This document shows, in pieces, positions 10,701 through 17,228 of a stretch of DNA of 39,554 nt (its first letter is position 1; each line of letters starts with the position of its first letter). Source of the DNA: CAZTDD01 sp964612675 (GTDB lineage: Bacteria; Hinthialibacterota; Hinthialibacteria; Hinthialibacterales; JAKPRU01). The stretch lies in NCBI GenBank assembly GCA_964612675.1, contig CAZTDD010000060.1, forward strand, positions 1 through 39,554, in the 5' to 3' direction. The notes below the pieces were generated by a model. The model did not search any database. It had not been told where the DNA came from and saw nothing but the letters and a program-made list of their open reading frames with translations. A program made the position numbers and the translations under genes.

Positions 10701-11464
10701 TCGCCTGTGTCGAGAGATAGCGTCAGGCCGACATCGCTCGCTACGGCCTCTGTTTGCGTCGGCGCGGGAGGTAGGTCGCCAAAAACATATTCCCCGGGCT
10801 CGAAACTGGACGGCGGAGCCACAAGTGCGCCTTCCGGAAGCGCGTCGAGATCCAGGATCGTTTGTTGAAAGGCGGACCCCCCTGCGGAATCGCGCCGAGG
10901 ATCGATCCAGTCATTCGTCTGTTCGCTTCCCAGGTCGTGCAGGGGAGTGACAACGATCTCGTCGAAGAAGACCGCCACTTCCTGAGAACTTTTCCCCACC
11001 GCCTGAATCACCGGAATGACAGCATTTCCGCTTGGGTTGACGATAGCGTCCAGATATCCCCAATGGTCCACGAAAGGCGATGCATTCGCAAACTGATTGG
11101 AGACCATCGTCCCGTCAACGTCCGCGAGCGTACCGCCTTCCGGTGCGTTCAATGCCGCAACCGCCACGGCCGCATCCGCCCCATCGGTTCGCACAGAACA
11201 ACGCACGTGAACGAGACCCGGTCCCACCGGAACCGTCGGTAGGAACAAGGTCAACGCATTGCCTTCCGTCACTTGGATCGACAACCCGTTTCCGTTTGTG
11301 CCTTCTCCGGGAGGAACTGGTCCAAATGTGTAGTCGGCCTGCTCGAAACCTTGTGGAGCAGTGATGAGGAAATCGGGACCGTATGCGTCCAAGTCGACAG
11401 CGGTTTGGCCCGTACAGAATTGGGCGACAAATAGACCGATACCTAGAAGAATCTCTCGCTTCAT
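4736..11464 (-). CDS. Giant exported Ig-like-repeat protein (2242 residues)
   Basis: The ATG at 11464 is preceded by GGAGGG. A signal peptide ends near residue 20 (AQFCTGQ). Two homologous jelly-roll-like modules follow, at about residues 31-178 and 213-363. Both contain VGPGL(V/I)H(V/L)RC, a (V/M)DGTM segment and FD(E/S)IVVTP, like CBM-type domains that close with an FDDI strand. A Pro/Thr linker (PTPVPTPVPTAQPTPG, about 384-399) leads into at least three Ig-like/Big domains (about 402-690), then a long beta-rich part I cannot assign. A hydrophobic stretch lies near residues 1905-1945, and the tail is Met/Pro-rich (MPPMGPMPPLPGQ). I infer a surface or matrix protein. No cell-wall or sorting motif was recognised. 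Confidence 0.85.
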   Translation of the reverse strand: MKREILLGIGLFVAQFCTGQTAVDLDAYGPDFLITAPQGFEQADYTFGPVPPGEGTNGNGLSIQVTEGNALTLFLPTVPVGPGLVHVRCSVRTDGADAAVAVAALNAPEGGTLADVDGTMVSNQFANASPFVDHWGYLDAIVNPSGNAVIPVIQAVGKSSQEVAVFFDEIVVTPLHDLGSEQTNDWIDPRRDSAGGSAFQQTILDLDALPEGALVAPPSSFEPGEYVFGDLPPAPTQTEAVASDVGLTLSLDTGEALTFYGPPTAVGPGLIHLRCRVQVDSPDVRLALAALNVPSGGTFSDMDGTMTTNEWADGEPFVGRWGELDTIIDPEGDGVVPVLQAVSTGTTPVNVYFDSIVVTPMGDLSPEEIRDLLKPDYEPSDAAPTPVPTPVPTAQPTPGADEIVLSPKEVNMLAGDSRAFRVFDPRGVGVEWVYKVDGVAGGTDDVGYIQNSPGSFELGIYKAPQVTKVMSVTITAVDPDDESRSASSTVTVYPLIGEFVLQPGATTVALGGEIQFSAGLMVEQIGFVPFKDVYWKVNKQLQGNDLVGRIDITGKYRAPREMPEPLPMDISVGFSLSKGQDPLKTAPVTLARLVVAPATFASINEGPIGVIQATLEKSDNTKTPVPAGDLSFTSDVPGAATVDAAGQVSIGKETGRAIITTRHLALGAADTTTVFSRSDVRLIANLTLLTKHDARIVRDAEENVTEIEFTSPGAKFVLIPEVVILRGQKAGERIGVTNSELIDFVGDGQAVMAYDELTDRVPHLTGLVALAEEQSRLVEIGRTPGSGTVTYVYDDGYVHHEKTVKITFSRLDLSVTAKGVRSENSRESYITEYIRFEVTLTNPNPESDFIGRTPVAITLTKPVDETDGSAEAENESFYTAYGLDVMTGAAAASTHNSYTETKRLVLTPCSSNETFGWPPPGIFDFLVSPKRDGEHLFHFTVENDPDIAPKRIPMTVQLPPLGFGEDFEANSPIVANSWMDIRHRDMSLEYHVSVLDLAMSQTIQGFAQNDLPHWTIIGPKSTVRIPVTNRSTSPSAVLFPFMFREPGAYTVRLGLTDRPEIRSEDLQIRVVPPATVKEAAKNPLESSGVVIPETNQWGTLQVVSPSKHVAWVKDVPIPVRIQTYGGQGNPKAIGRTLTATYINTSDPSLTYSSDPIHEVLGVDLWAVSGAPPFKIDGQMFPSGGGGLIAFDIVPLEDASGGRDIIFKFTPARHRPDEFGGGLPTEQSVYIDGEFSHKVPTGGIAFGIADFVESKDDSYLFTHMLISGRGVAADPRQIPVATQRVRDLAERADLPKAVSPDVKFDVLGTAGFTDSLASGLDAAKTDLGEGLNLIPEKTEIDIENGKLVVAARTELNAPLGDRQISFTFNDGQTWVGSLELFGTDLKVPEDHRDKNLPLNARYHGEHPKGCQIFYAEPWGDTVGYGSGIPKLELELVPSLMPGDTQRGVETPNPLVGFKRSIDLETGEARISEITSSLFQIHNRYFSVYGDITDRRSIDPEKGSGLLGDPGNPDFYADFVSGKKDSEQLILKLEGNVVDCLLFTAYNFVATIQENLSEPGLDFAELMKQQPSIDEAYSVYSRVDTDRSVSSLTESETEHAVAAYVDHEAAGWNLDWERDRLKHMAEADFFAGILDQFYGWTGRTYPRVEWHYLARDGRVRPFGGDDRNPLARVPTGAGRVNFGIDLDGVLYDPMILGIDEPPNGGDLLTLPVVTNTSLWKAEEMENGIPQPQEETHLLPRIGGTSGGYFDLDRRAGGRHFVVAKTPGQEFPGLHAGYLIEGKPEDLTDPYSGSVEDDIRDVIVKRDPNSGRLVREEVVLGIRQDRGVLAFARNDDYKQLTQTAARTTAQYLVTTDPPGIEAPVKAALLIRELPSDPEDSVSLLVTTQSMGSEKTLKIILDNLSDLAIDIVATVVLTALTEGEYVAACGGEIAGDISTALVNFGVGMLESEYLESSFEFDQASKSRVNFMNGVLNDGVEVGGGTGVKVSAGDLLEFEGKNFRVGTVKTNVSPGIPFCALLKAPFEKLKSAIKDSFSVEDLGGNGSAEAFGMKTLAVCIPQSAWRGDGLYSAEFSTSRRIDIQPKESFMRELSDWSFFDLDPAEVSDLDLIHTVMRYTSDADHGREADVVLKRMAIQSIHREPGEAYDDVYEDYKLRFSRVPSIQAILVPGAVLGNTMRMGDWEFTSGKTKVAVSSGSVVTVSRSNENAGARAALVSPGYEMILINAMIPAAPMPPMGPMPPLPGQ

Positions 11465-11961
11465 GTTTCCCTCCGTTTCCCGTTCCCACTTTTTGATGAA
11501 GCCGATTCAAGACGTTATGTACGGGATGCTGTGTGATTCTAATCCCTCTATCGACAAATGTCATCAGCTAAAAATTTCCATGTTTCCCGAGCCGATCCCT
11601 CCGCAAGCAGTACGGGAGTGAGCCGCAGATCTCCGGTTAGTGTACTAAGGCAAGGCTCAACTTCTTCGCCGCCGAGATATATCTTACGCTCCAACATCGA
11701 ACCGCACTTCTATGCCTGTGGCATTACCTCTGACATTCAAGAAAAAGAGCAGAAGGCTGGTGGATTATCATCTTGTGGTCTGACCTGCCACAAAAAGGAG
11801 GTGAAGTCGGATAGAAGACAGGTCTTTCAAATGCTTCTATTGCGCTTCTCGAAGTCGCGCTGAAGCCGCAAGGCGTCGGCGAGTTTGGACGATCTACTAA
11901 GATCGGGGGCAAATTGTCTGAGATGTAATTCAGCGTGAAATAGAAAGGGATAAATACGGAT
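11465..11961. other. Divergent intergenic region, about 500 bp
   Basis: This gap separates two divergent exported-protein genes and must hold both promoters and leaders. Open frames inside it (for example 11558-11863) are Ser/Arg-rich, low in complexity and lack a convincing start, so they are not called. A small perfect hairpin, CGATCT-ACTA-AGATCG (11890-11905), lies about 57 bases before the 11962 start. AAAGGG about ten bases before that ATG is its probable ribosome binding site. No other element was recognised. Confidence 0.5.
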
Positions 11962-13473
11962 ATGAAGACATGGAAAACATTGTCTCTGATCGCGCTCTGC
12001 GCGGTAATTGCAGTACCAGCCTTCTGTCAGACCCGAAACGCGAATCCGCAAGCCGTCGGACTCGACGTACTCATCCCCGATGCCGTAGCCTTCGGTTTCG
12101 ATTGGGACAACAAAGCCAACTGGGAACCGTATGCGGATGTTCTTGGCGACGGTTCGTTGATCTTCGTTTGTGGCACGTATGATGCCGAAGGAAACGATGG
12201 CACGGAGCGTCCCGGCGTTGTTGTTATCAGACCGGACCTCACGGTTCAGGAGTTCGCAGGCTTTTACGCCGACGACGGCACACCGTATGAAGGTCATGTA
12301 GATACGGTTCGTGCAGACGGTAACCCGCCGCAGATCGGCGGCGACAAGCGTCCGGGGATGACTCGGTACGCGGTCGGCACCGAAAGTACGCCGTACAACT
12401 TTGACGAATTCAACAGCGACGGCCGTTGGAAGAACGATTATCTGGACCACTTCTATTGTGTCCAGATAATCGAGCTGACCGAAAACGGAGCCCAGAAAAT
12501 CACGAATGTGATCGATCCGTTTTACGGTGAACAGGAAGGTCTGGCTGTTGGCAAAGGCCGTACCGGCGGTGTTGCCGGATTGTCAAACGGGAACTTCGCA
12601 TGCGTGGTCGAGGATCGTGGCTCATTGACCTCCGCCACCGGCAAAGCCCCGGTCCTGTCAATCATCGATGGGAATACCGGCGCAATTATCAAGGGACCAT
12701 TCCTGGCAAGAGACGACGATCCGAATACGGACGGCTGGGATGGCATCACGTCGTTTGACGGCGGTTTCGCTTTTCGTGTCAACGGAGCCGATACGAGCAT
12801 CGAATTCTTCGACAACGAAGGAAACCTGCAGGCCGAGTGGGAGCAATTCTCCAACGACGGCCTCGAGAGCATTCCCCTAACCGAGTTCACCGATTTTACA
12901 ACATCGATCACGCATGGCGGTCGTGGCGATGGCAATCACATCAACAGTTCGATCGGCAGCAAGTTCGTCTTTTACACCGGCAAGGGCGTCGATCTGGACG
13001 GCAACCCGGACAGTTTCCCGTATCTCGTCAAGATCGATACCGAGACCGGACAGACAGTCAAAGAGGCACTGGTCAACGAACTTGAAGAAGTTGGCGACGA
13101 GTATATGAACTGGGCCCAGGCGGATCGCGTAAGCCTCGGCGTGGACGAAAACGACAACGTGACGGTCGTCTGGTCCGACAAGGCAAACTCCATGGGCGGT
13201 CGTCAGGTTCTCGCTCGCGTATTCAATAGCGATCTCGAACCGGTCACCGAGACATTCCTCGCCTTCCAGAACAGTGAACTGGAACCGAACCTCGGTATGG
13301 AAACGTACCATCCGCAATGCGCAATGTCCAAAGTCGGCATTTTGATCACCTGCCGTTCGGATAACGTTCCTACAGAGGATGGCAGCGATATTCTTCCCGC
13401 GAACACTCACCTATTTACCGTCATCGAGAATCCGTTGGCGGAGACAGGTATCGAAGATTGGGCGATCCATTAA
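11962..13473 (+). CDS. Exported 503-residue protein with IEDW C-terminal tail
   Basis: The start ATG follows AAAGGG. The signal peptide is clear (lysine/tryptophan start, hydrophobic core LSLIALCAVIAVPAFC, cleavage near residue 22-23). The mature part is acidic and rich in Asp, Gly and Asn. It has several strand-turn segments such as YADVLGDGSLIFVCGTYDAEG and VVEDRGSL, which suggest a beta-propeller or other repeated beta fold. No catalytic motif was seen. The protein ends NPLAETGIEDWAIH. The gene at 15772 ends in a similar TAVEDYFLY, and both resemble the short lead-in (TxVEDYxLxxNYPNPF) that precedes type IX secretion C-terminal domains. The rest of such a domain is absent here. A strong hairpin follows the stop. 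Confidence 0.8.
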   Translation: MKTWKTLSLIALCAVIAVPAFCQTRNANPQAVGLDVLIPDAVAFGFDWDNKANWEPYADVLGDGSLIFVCGTYDAEGNDGTERPGVVVIRPDLTVQEFAGFYADDGTPYEGHVDTVRADGNPPQIGGDKRPGMTRYAVGTESTPYNFDEFNSDGRWKNDYLDHFYCVQIIELTENGAQKITNVIDPFYGEQEGLAVGKGRTGGVAGLSNGNFACVVEDRGSLTSATGKAPVLSIIDGNTGAIIKGPFLARDDDPNTDGWDGITSFDGGFAFRVNGADTSIEFFDNEGNLQAEWEQFSNDGLESIPLTEFTDFTTSITHGGRGDGNHINSSIGSKFVFYTGKGVDLDGNPDSFPYLVKIDTETGQTVKEALVNELEEVGDEYMNWAQADRVSLGVDENDNVTVVWSDKANSMGGRQVLARVFNSDLEPVTETFLAFQNSELEPNLGMETYHPQCAMSKVGILITCRSDNVPTEDGSDILPANTHLFTVIENPLAETGIEDWAIH

Positions 13474-13512
13474 GATCGCAGCAATCGTCGTTGTATTCGC
13501 TTGAGTAAAGAA

Positions 13513-13541
13513 CTCGCCCAGGAGTCCAACTCCTGGGCGAG
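13513..13541 (+). terminator. Hairpin terminator after the 503-residue gene
   Basis: A perfect 13-bp stem, CTCGCCCAGGAGT against ACTCCTGGGCGAG, encloses a 3-base loop (CCA) 40 bases after the stop codon. The T-tract after it is weak (GCTTTG). As the stem is symmetrical it could serve both this gene and the converging Minf_1886 gene. Its AGGAGTYCAACTCCT core recurs at 15185-15215, so it may belong to a repeat family. Confidence 0.65.
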
Positions 13542-13579
13542 CGCTTTGTATCGGAGATGCGTGCGGAATGGTTGGAGAT

Positions 13580-13957
13580 TTAGACCTTTGACTTCGTGGT
13601 CTCCCATGTTTTCACTTCGCCGAATTCCTCGACGAAATCAAAGACATCGTCAAAATCTTCCACGCGATCGTCTTCGGTTCGTTTGATCTCGCCGACGTCG
13701 ACCAACTGGAACACTATGTTCCCGAAATCCCGCGTCGTATTGATACCCCATTCTTCAAAAACAGTCAGAACGAACGGTCCGAACTCCTTTTTTGCCAATT
13801 CACTGATGCCGGATAGAAGCTCTTTTCCCGTAACATGCCGTGGACGCTCGAAATGCCGCTGCGAATACTTGAGCGCTTCGAGAACAAAGCGGTACGCGTT
13901 GGGATGATACTTTTTATCCTGGGTTTGAAGCCAGTGCAAAAAATCTTCTTCATTCAT
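13580..13957 (-). CDS. Minf_1886 family protein
   Basis: This protein of about 125 residues matches the Minf_1886 family, known mainly from verrucomicrobia and planctomycetes. The visible signature is an N-terminal YHPNAYRFVLEALKYSQ, then RHVTGKELLSGI, FGPFVLTVFEEWGI, TRDFGNIVFQLVD, and a closing acidic EDFDDVFDFVEEF. Length and motif order are normal for the family, whose function is unknown. I chose the ATG at 13957 (MNEEDF); a TTG nine bases upstream is in frame. Neither has a visible Shine-Dalgarno sequence. The gene stands alone, converging on the 503-residue gene. It is the strongest taxonomic marker in the window. Confidence 0.85.
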   Translation of the reverse strand: MNEEDFLHWLQTQDKKYHPNAYRFVLEALKYSQRHFERPRHVTGKELLSGISELAKKEFGPFVLTVFEEWGINTTRDFGNIVFQLVDVGEIKRTEDDRVEDFDDVFDFVEEFGEVKTWETTKSKV

Positions 13958-14286
13958 GATATACAACTACGACTGACGATTTGTCGGTTATCTTCTGTTT
14001 CTTCGACAGCATGCTACACAAAATGCTGTTACGGTAGAGCTTTTGCGAAAGTTCGCCGAGCCGTTCCTATCCAAGAGCGTAAGCGGCTCATCGGGAGATT
14101 CGCCCTCCCACACTCTGCGGGCGAATCGTATCTTCATGGCGTTCGATAGAATAGGAGGTTGATTCGCCGTTTCGATGCTCTGCGATCAACGGAGACCAAA
14201 TGTCAACGCCCTTTTGAACCAACTTCCTTGTTCAGTATACCGGTGTCCAAAAATCCTGTCCATCCACCAAATGAATTTAAAACGGG
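13958..14286. repeat. Intergenic region with CGGCTCA...CGCCCTCCC repeat arm
   Basis: No gene is seen in these 330 bases. At 14084-14109 lies a 26-base sequence (CGGCTCATCGGGAG then ATTCGCCCTCCC) that nearly repeats the right arm of the inverted repeat at 22646-22713. It overlaps a hairpin GATTCGCCC/GGGCGAATC spanning 14098-14127, and an upstream GAGCCG (14059-14064) could pair with CGGCTC. This looks like a dispersed palindromic repeat. Confidence 0.5.
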
Positions 14287-15066
14287 CTAACGGACGATTT
14301 CTTTTCTCTCGAGCAGCTCGCGCGGTATGGCGAATCGAGTCTGAACAGAGAGATGTTCACGGACGAAAGAGTCGGCGGGTTTGTAGCGAATATCGATCCA
14401 CGTTCCGTGCTGAATCACGCGCCCTTTGTCGAGCACAACAACTCGGTCGCAGAACGACTGCGCTTCTTCGACATAATGCGTTACATAAACCGTCGTCAGG
14501 TTCATCTCTTCATGAAGCTCGGAGATGAGCTTCACCATGTCTTCACGCTGATGTGGATCGAGAGCGGAGAACGGCTCGTCAAGGAGCAGGATTCGGTTTC
14601 CCGGTGCGAGCGCACGAATCAGCGCGAATCGCCCGCGTTCGCCGCCGGAAATCTGGTGAGGAAATTTCTTTTCGAGTCCCGCGACCGCCAGGCGTTCCAG
14701 CATGTCCCGGATATACTCATCCCGCTTCTCTTTAGTAATCTTTTTGCCCACAAACCCGGATCGAACTGTGGCAAGTGCGGTCCGGTGCGGGTGAAGCGGC
14801 ATGTCTTGGGTCACAAGTCCAGTGCCACGACGCGAGGGAGACAAGAAGCGATGTAACGCATTCATCGCTTTGTTGTCGATGGATACCGTGCCGGAGGTGG
14901 GTTTCTCTGTCCCGGCAACGAGACGAAGGATGAGGCTCTTGCCCGCTCCCGACGGTCCCAGCAGCGCTACCTTCTCGCCTGCCTGGATTGGAAAAGAAAT
15001 ATCATGCAGCGCACGACCGGTCTCGAAGCGTTTACAGACGTTGTCCAATTCGATCTTTGGAGACAT
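14287..15066 (-). CDS. ABC transporter ATP-binding protein
   Basis: This is a single nucleotide-binding domain of 259 residues. All core motifs are present: Walker A GPSGAGKS (37-44), Q-loop TQDMP (Gln87), signature ISGGERG (139-145, with Glu in place of the usual Gln), Walker B ILLLDE (159-164), D-loop SALD (167-170) and the H-loop His197 in VYVTH. It resembles importer ATPases of the spermidine/iron/sulfate (PotA/FbpC-like) type but stops soon after the domain, without a clear regulatory extension. I start it at the ATG at 15066; an in-frame TTG at 15111 would add 15 residues. No permease or binding protein is adjacent, so the substrate is unknown. Confidence 0.9.
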   Translation of the reverse strand: MSPKIELDNVCKRFETGRALHDISFPIQAGEKVALLGPSGAGKSLILRLVAGTEKPTSGTVSIDNKAMNALHRFLSPSRRGTGLVTQDMPLHPHRTALATVRSGFVGKKITKEKRDEYIRDMLERLAVAGLEKKFPHQISGGERGRFALIRALAPGNRILLLDEPFSALDPHQREDMVKLISELHEEMNLTTVYVTHYVEEAQSFCDRVVVLDKGRVIQHGTWIDIRYKPADSFVREHLSVQTRFAIPRELLERKEIVR

Positions 15067-15184
15067 GAGTTCAAGTCGATCCCATTGGTCCAAGCATTGA
15101 TCCAAATTCAACCTCTCTACTGCCGAAGTTCAACGGCGCTGGGGCACGTTACCCCCTGACATTTTCATTGTGGCCCAACGCCCC

Positions 15185-15215
15185 GCTGGTCCAGGAGTTC
15201 AACTCCTCGACCAGC
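15185..15215. terminator. GC-rich hairpin, possible terminator or repeat
   Basis: GCTGGTC-C-AGGAGT pairs with ACTCCT-C-GACCAGC around a TCA loop, leaving one C-C mismatch. There is no T-tract. The core AGGAGTTCAACTCCT is nearly identical to that of the hairpin at 13513-13541, which suggests a shared repeat origin and not a simple terminator. Confidence 0.45.
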
Positions 15216-15469
15216 ATAGAGCGACTCGACCAACATAGAGCGATTCTATTGTTTTCTGACAGGGTATTCTGTCAACGGGGCGCTCTCTACAGCTGGAACG
15301 TAAAGAAAGAATGTCTAAAAGGGGATTCCGATCTCTGAGAAAATGAGATGTTTCTACGACTCGGATAACAATATATAGTATCTCATTTATCTATAAGCTA
15401 TCATATGTTGTGTTTGAGGGGGATTAATTCTTGGGCCAAAAAAAGAGCTGCGTGACAACTTTTTACATC

Positions 15470-15498
15470 TTGACAAAATCGCCTATCTGTAAAAAAAT
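15470..15498 (+). promoter_or_regulatory. Candidate sigma70-like promoter for the 15772 gene
   Basis: TTGACA (15470-15475) is a perfect -35 hexamer in AT-rich DNA. The matching -10 is poor (AAAAAT at 15493-15498, spacer 17). If used, it would give a leader of about 265 bases including the foldable segment at 15561-15621. This is suggestive only. Confidence 0.3.
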
Positions 15499-15560
15499 AG
15501 TCACGTGTTGTGATGAGAATACTGTGAACTAAGATTGAAGAGAGAGTCAGAAAAAACGAG

Positions 15561-15621
15561 CGAACATTATAGCGCGACTGGTTACGCCCCCGAGACCGCC
15601 ATATCCCGGGGGTTTTGTTCG
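15561..15621 (+). promoter_or_regulatory. Foldable 5' leader segment
   Basis: CGAACA (15561-15566) can pair with TGTTCG (15616-15621), enclosing a second stem CCCCCG (15587-15592) against CGGGGG (15607-15612) followed by TTTT. The nested stems lie about 150 bases before the start codon of an exported-protein gene. No known riboswitch consensus was recognised. Confidence 0.3.
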
Positions 15622-15771
15622 AACAGACTGCGAGTGCATTGGTTGGACGCGAGTATCGCCATTGACAACGCATTCAAGTTACGCAAGTGTTTTATAACTG
15701 TGCCGGGAAGGGCCGGCGTTAGTCGGCGTGAACGAGAACCGAACATCACATCAAAAGGAGATGGAGAGAGT

Positions 15772-17058
15772 ATGAAAAGATATTTAGTTGTAGTAGGTAT
15801 TATCGCCTGTCTTGCGATGGGCGGTTATGCCCAAAAATGGGATTCTACAGGTGTCGATCTGTCACCGTACTGGAACATCGACGCGTGGCAGGTTGACTCG
15901 AACGACGCGGACGTTCCCGGAGCGTATTGCCTGGACGGTGGCAGCCCCGGCTCACAACGTGTGCGCGTGTGGACGTTGCCGGAAGGCGTCGAAGGCGGCC
16001 AAATGAACTGGACGGAAGACGGAACTGTTCAGTTCCTGCTTCCAGACTTCGAATCCGGCGCACTCGACGGTTATCTGCCGGACGGCAGCGTGGTCGACGT
16101 CCCGAACGGACAGTACGAGCGTGTCTTCATGGCCCTCATGTCCGGAAACGGTGCCTGGCCCGGTTCCGAGACAGATTGGGCCGGCACGGCGGATGAGCCG
16201 TATTACGAGGTAAACAGCTTCAAACCGATCTATGAAGACGGTGAAGGCGATTGGATTCGTATCGGCCTGGTGAATGACTGGTTCTGGACTCCACCGGAAT
16301 GGGTTGCGCCTGAAACCGGCGATCCGGACGAAATCGTTGTGGATTGGATTACCCACGAAACCATTTGGGAAGAGTTTGATTACGTCTGGGATTTCAACGC
16401 TGATAGTTACCATGCTTACAGCCAGACCCACCGCGCCTCTGGTCCGGATTCGTTCTTTACCTACCGTATTCCGATTCCGGCTGGTGTCGATGCTGCCAAT
16501 CTCTTTATCACGATGTGGGGCAATATCCATCTGGAAATCTCCACAGATGACCAGAACTACGAAGTGCTCTACGACGTGATTGAAGAAAACGGTGAACCGT
16601 ACTTCGGCCGCACCGGCAACATGGACGGGTATGAGCCGAACCGCGACATCTACGAGTTCAACCTAGACGAATATCTGGCGAGCGGGCCCTCAGAGATCTT
16701 CCTGCGGTTCTCGGACGCGGCCCCCAACCTGAGCGCCGATTATCCGGATCAGGCGATCGTCGATAACTGGGGCTCGATCTGCCATCACATCGGCATCTTC
16801 ACCGGTCCGGTGAAACGCTCCCGGTTGGGTGAGCGTTTGTGGCCCGGCCTTATCCGTGAAGGCGGCGATGCTCCACAAGGTGGGCTTATTCTGATTAAGA
16901 AAGGCTACCCAATCGATCCGGATCGTACACTGGACAAAATCCAAATGCCGGATAACTTCACCGAGTATCCGCGCGATGATCCGTATTTAACTTGTTTCGC
17001 CGTCACGCTCGCGGTGAAGAGCGAAGACACGGCGGTCGAGGATTATTTCCTCTACTGA
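15772..17058 (+). CDS. Exported 428-residue protein with VEDY C-terminal tail
   Basis: The ATG at 15772 follows AAAGGAG and starts a clear signal peptide (MKRYLVVVGIIACLAMGGYAQ, cleavage near residue 20), so upstream in-frame sequence is leader. The mature protein is acidic and rich in Trp, Tyr and Asp. The segments ANLFITMWGNIHLEISTDDQ and EIFLRFSDAAP resemble the beta-sandwich of galactose-binding/CBM-like domains, in which a thin aromatic sheet supports ligand binding. The function is unknown. It ends SEDTAVEDYFLY, close to the tail of the 503-residue protein. Three 12-bp tandem repeats start at the stop codon and a terminator follows. It is likely a strongly expressed monocistronic gene, given its ribosome binding site and terminator. 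Confidence 0.8.
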   Translation: MKRYLVVVGIIACLAMGGYAQKWDSTGVDLSPYWNIDAWQVDSNDADVPGAYCLDGGSPGSQRVRVWTLPEGVEGGQMNWTEDGTVQFLLPDFESGALDGYLPDGSVVDVPNGQYERVFMALMSGNGAWPGSETDWAGTADEPYYEVNSFKPIYEDGEGDWIRIGLVNDWFWTPPEWVAPETGDPDEIVVDWITHETIWEEFDYVWDFNADSYHAYSQTHRASGPDSFFTYRIPIPAGVDAANLFITMWGNIHLEISTDDQNYEVLYDVIEENGEPYFGRTGNMDGYEPNRDIYEFNLDEYLASGPSEIFLRFSDAAPNLSADYPDQAIVDNWGSICHHIGIFTGPVKRSRLGERLWPGLIREGGDAPQGGLILIKKGYPIDPDRTLDKIQMPDNFTEYPRDDPYLTCFAVTLAVKSEDTAVEDYFLY

Positions 17059-17091
17059 AAGAATCACTGAAAGAGTCACTGAAAGAGTCAC
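17056..17091 (+). repeat. Three 12-bp tandem repeats starting at the stop codon
   Basis: TGAAAGARTCAC occurs three times head to tail at 17056-17067, 17068-17079 and 17080-17091. The first TGA is the stop codon of the 428-residue gene, so each unit repeats an in-frame stop. Confidence 0.85.
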
Positions 17092-17116
17092 GAACGATAA
17101 CAACCCGGCACACCGC

Positions 17117-17146
17117 AAAGCCCGTCCAACCGGACGGGCTTTGTTT
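17117..17146 (+). terminator. Rho-independent terminator
   Basis: AAAGCCCGTCC (17117-17127) pairs with GGACGGGCTTT (17132-17142) around the loop AACC, and is followed by GTTT. This is a perfect 11-bp stem ending the 428-residue gene. Confidence 0.85.
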
Positions 17147-17228
17147 ATGTCGGCAAGGATTAACGCTAAGATAAAGAGAGAAGTGTATCCTCTGTCTCCT
17201 CCGTTGACGGTGCAGAAAAAGGAACACA

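Larger units (their letters stand above)
15067..15771. other. Intergenic region with hairpin, 19-bp tandem repeat and AT-rich leader
   Basis: No gene is supported in these 700 bases. From left to right it holds a GC-rich hairpin (15185-15215), two tandem copies of a 19-bp unit beginning CGACCARCATAGAGCGA (15208-15226 and 15227-15245), an AT-rich stretch (about 15340-15540) with a candidate promoter, and a foldable leader (15561-15621). A longer open frame entering the next gene from 15535 is not used because a signal peptide begins at 15772. Confidence 0.5.

Noticed and set aside
11558..11863. 101-codon frame in the divergent intergenic region
   Set aside because: Ser/Arg-rich composition, no convincing ribosome binding site and no recognisable similarity; treated as non-coding.
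15535..15771. N-terminal extension of the 428-residue protein
   Set aside because: The signal peptide and ribosome binding site place the start at 15772; the extension is basic, unstructured and would bury the signal peptide.
16990..17058. Complete type IX secretion C-terminal domain
   Set aside because: Only a short TAVEDYFLY tail is present; the following DNA does not encode the NYPNPF-type domain in any frame.
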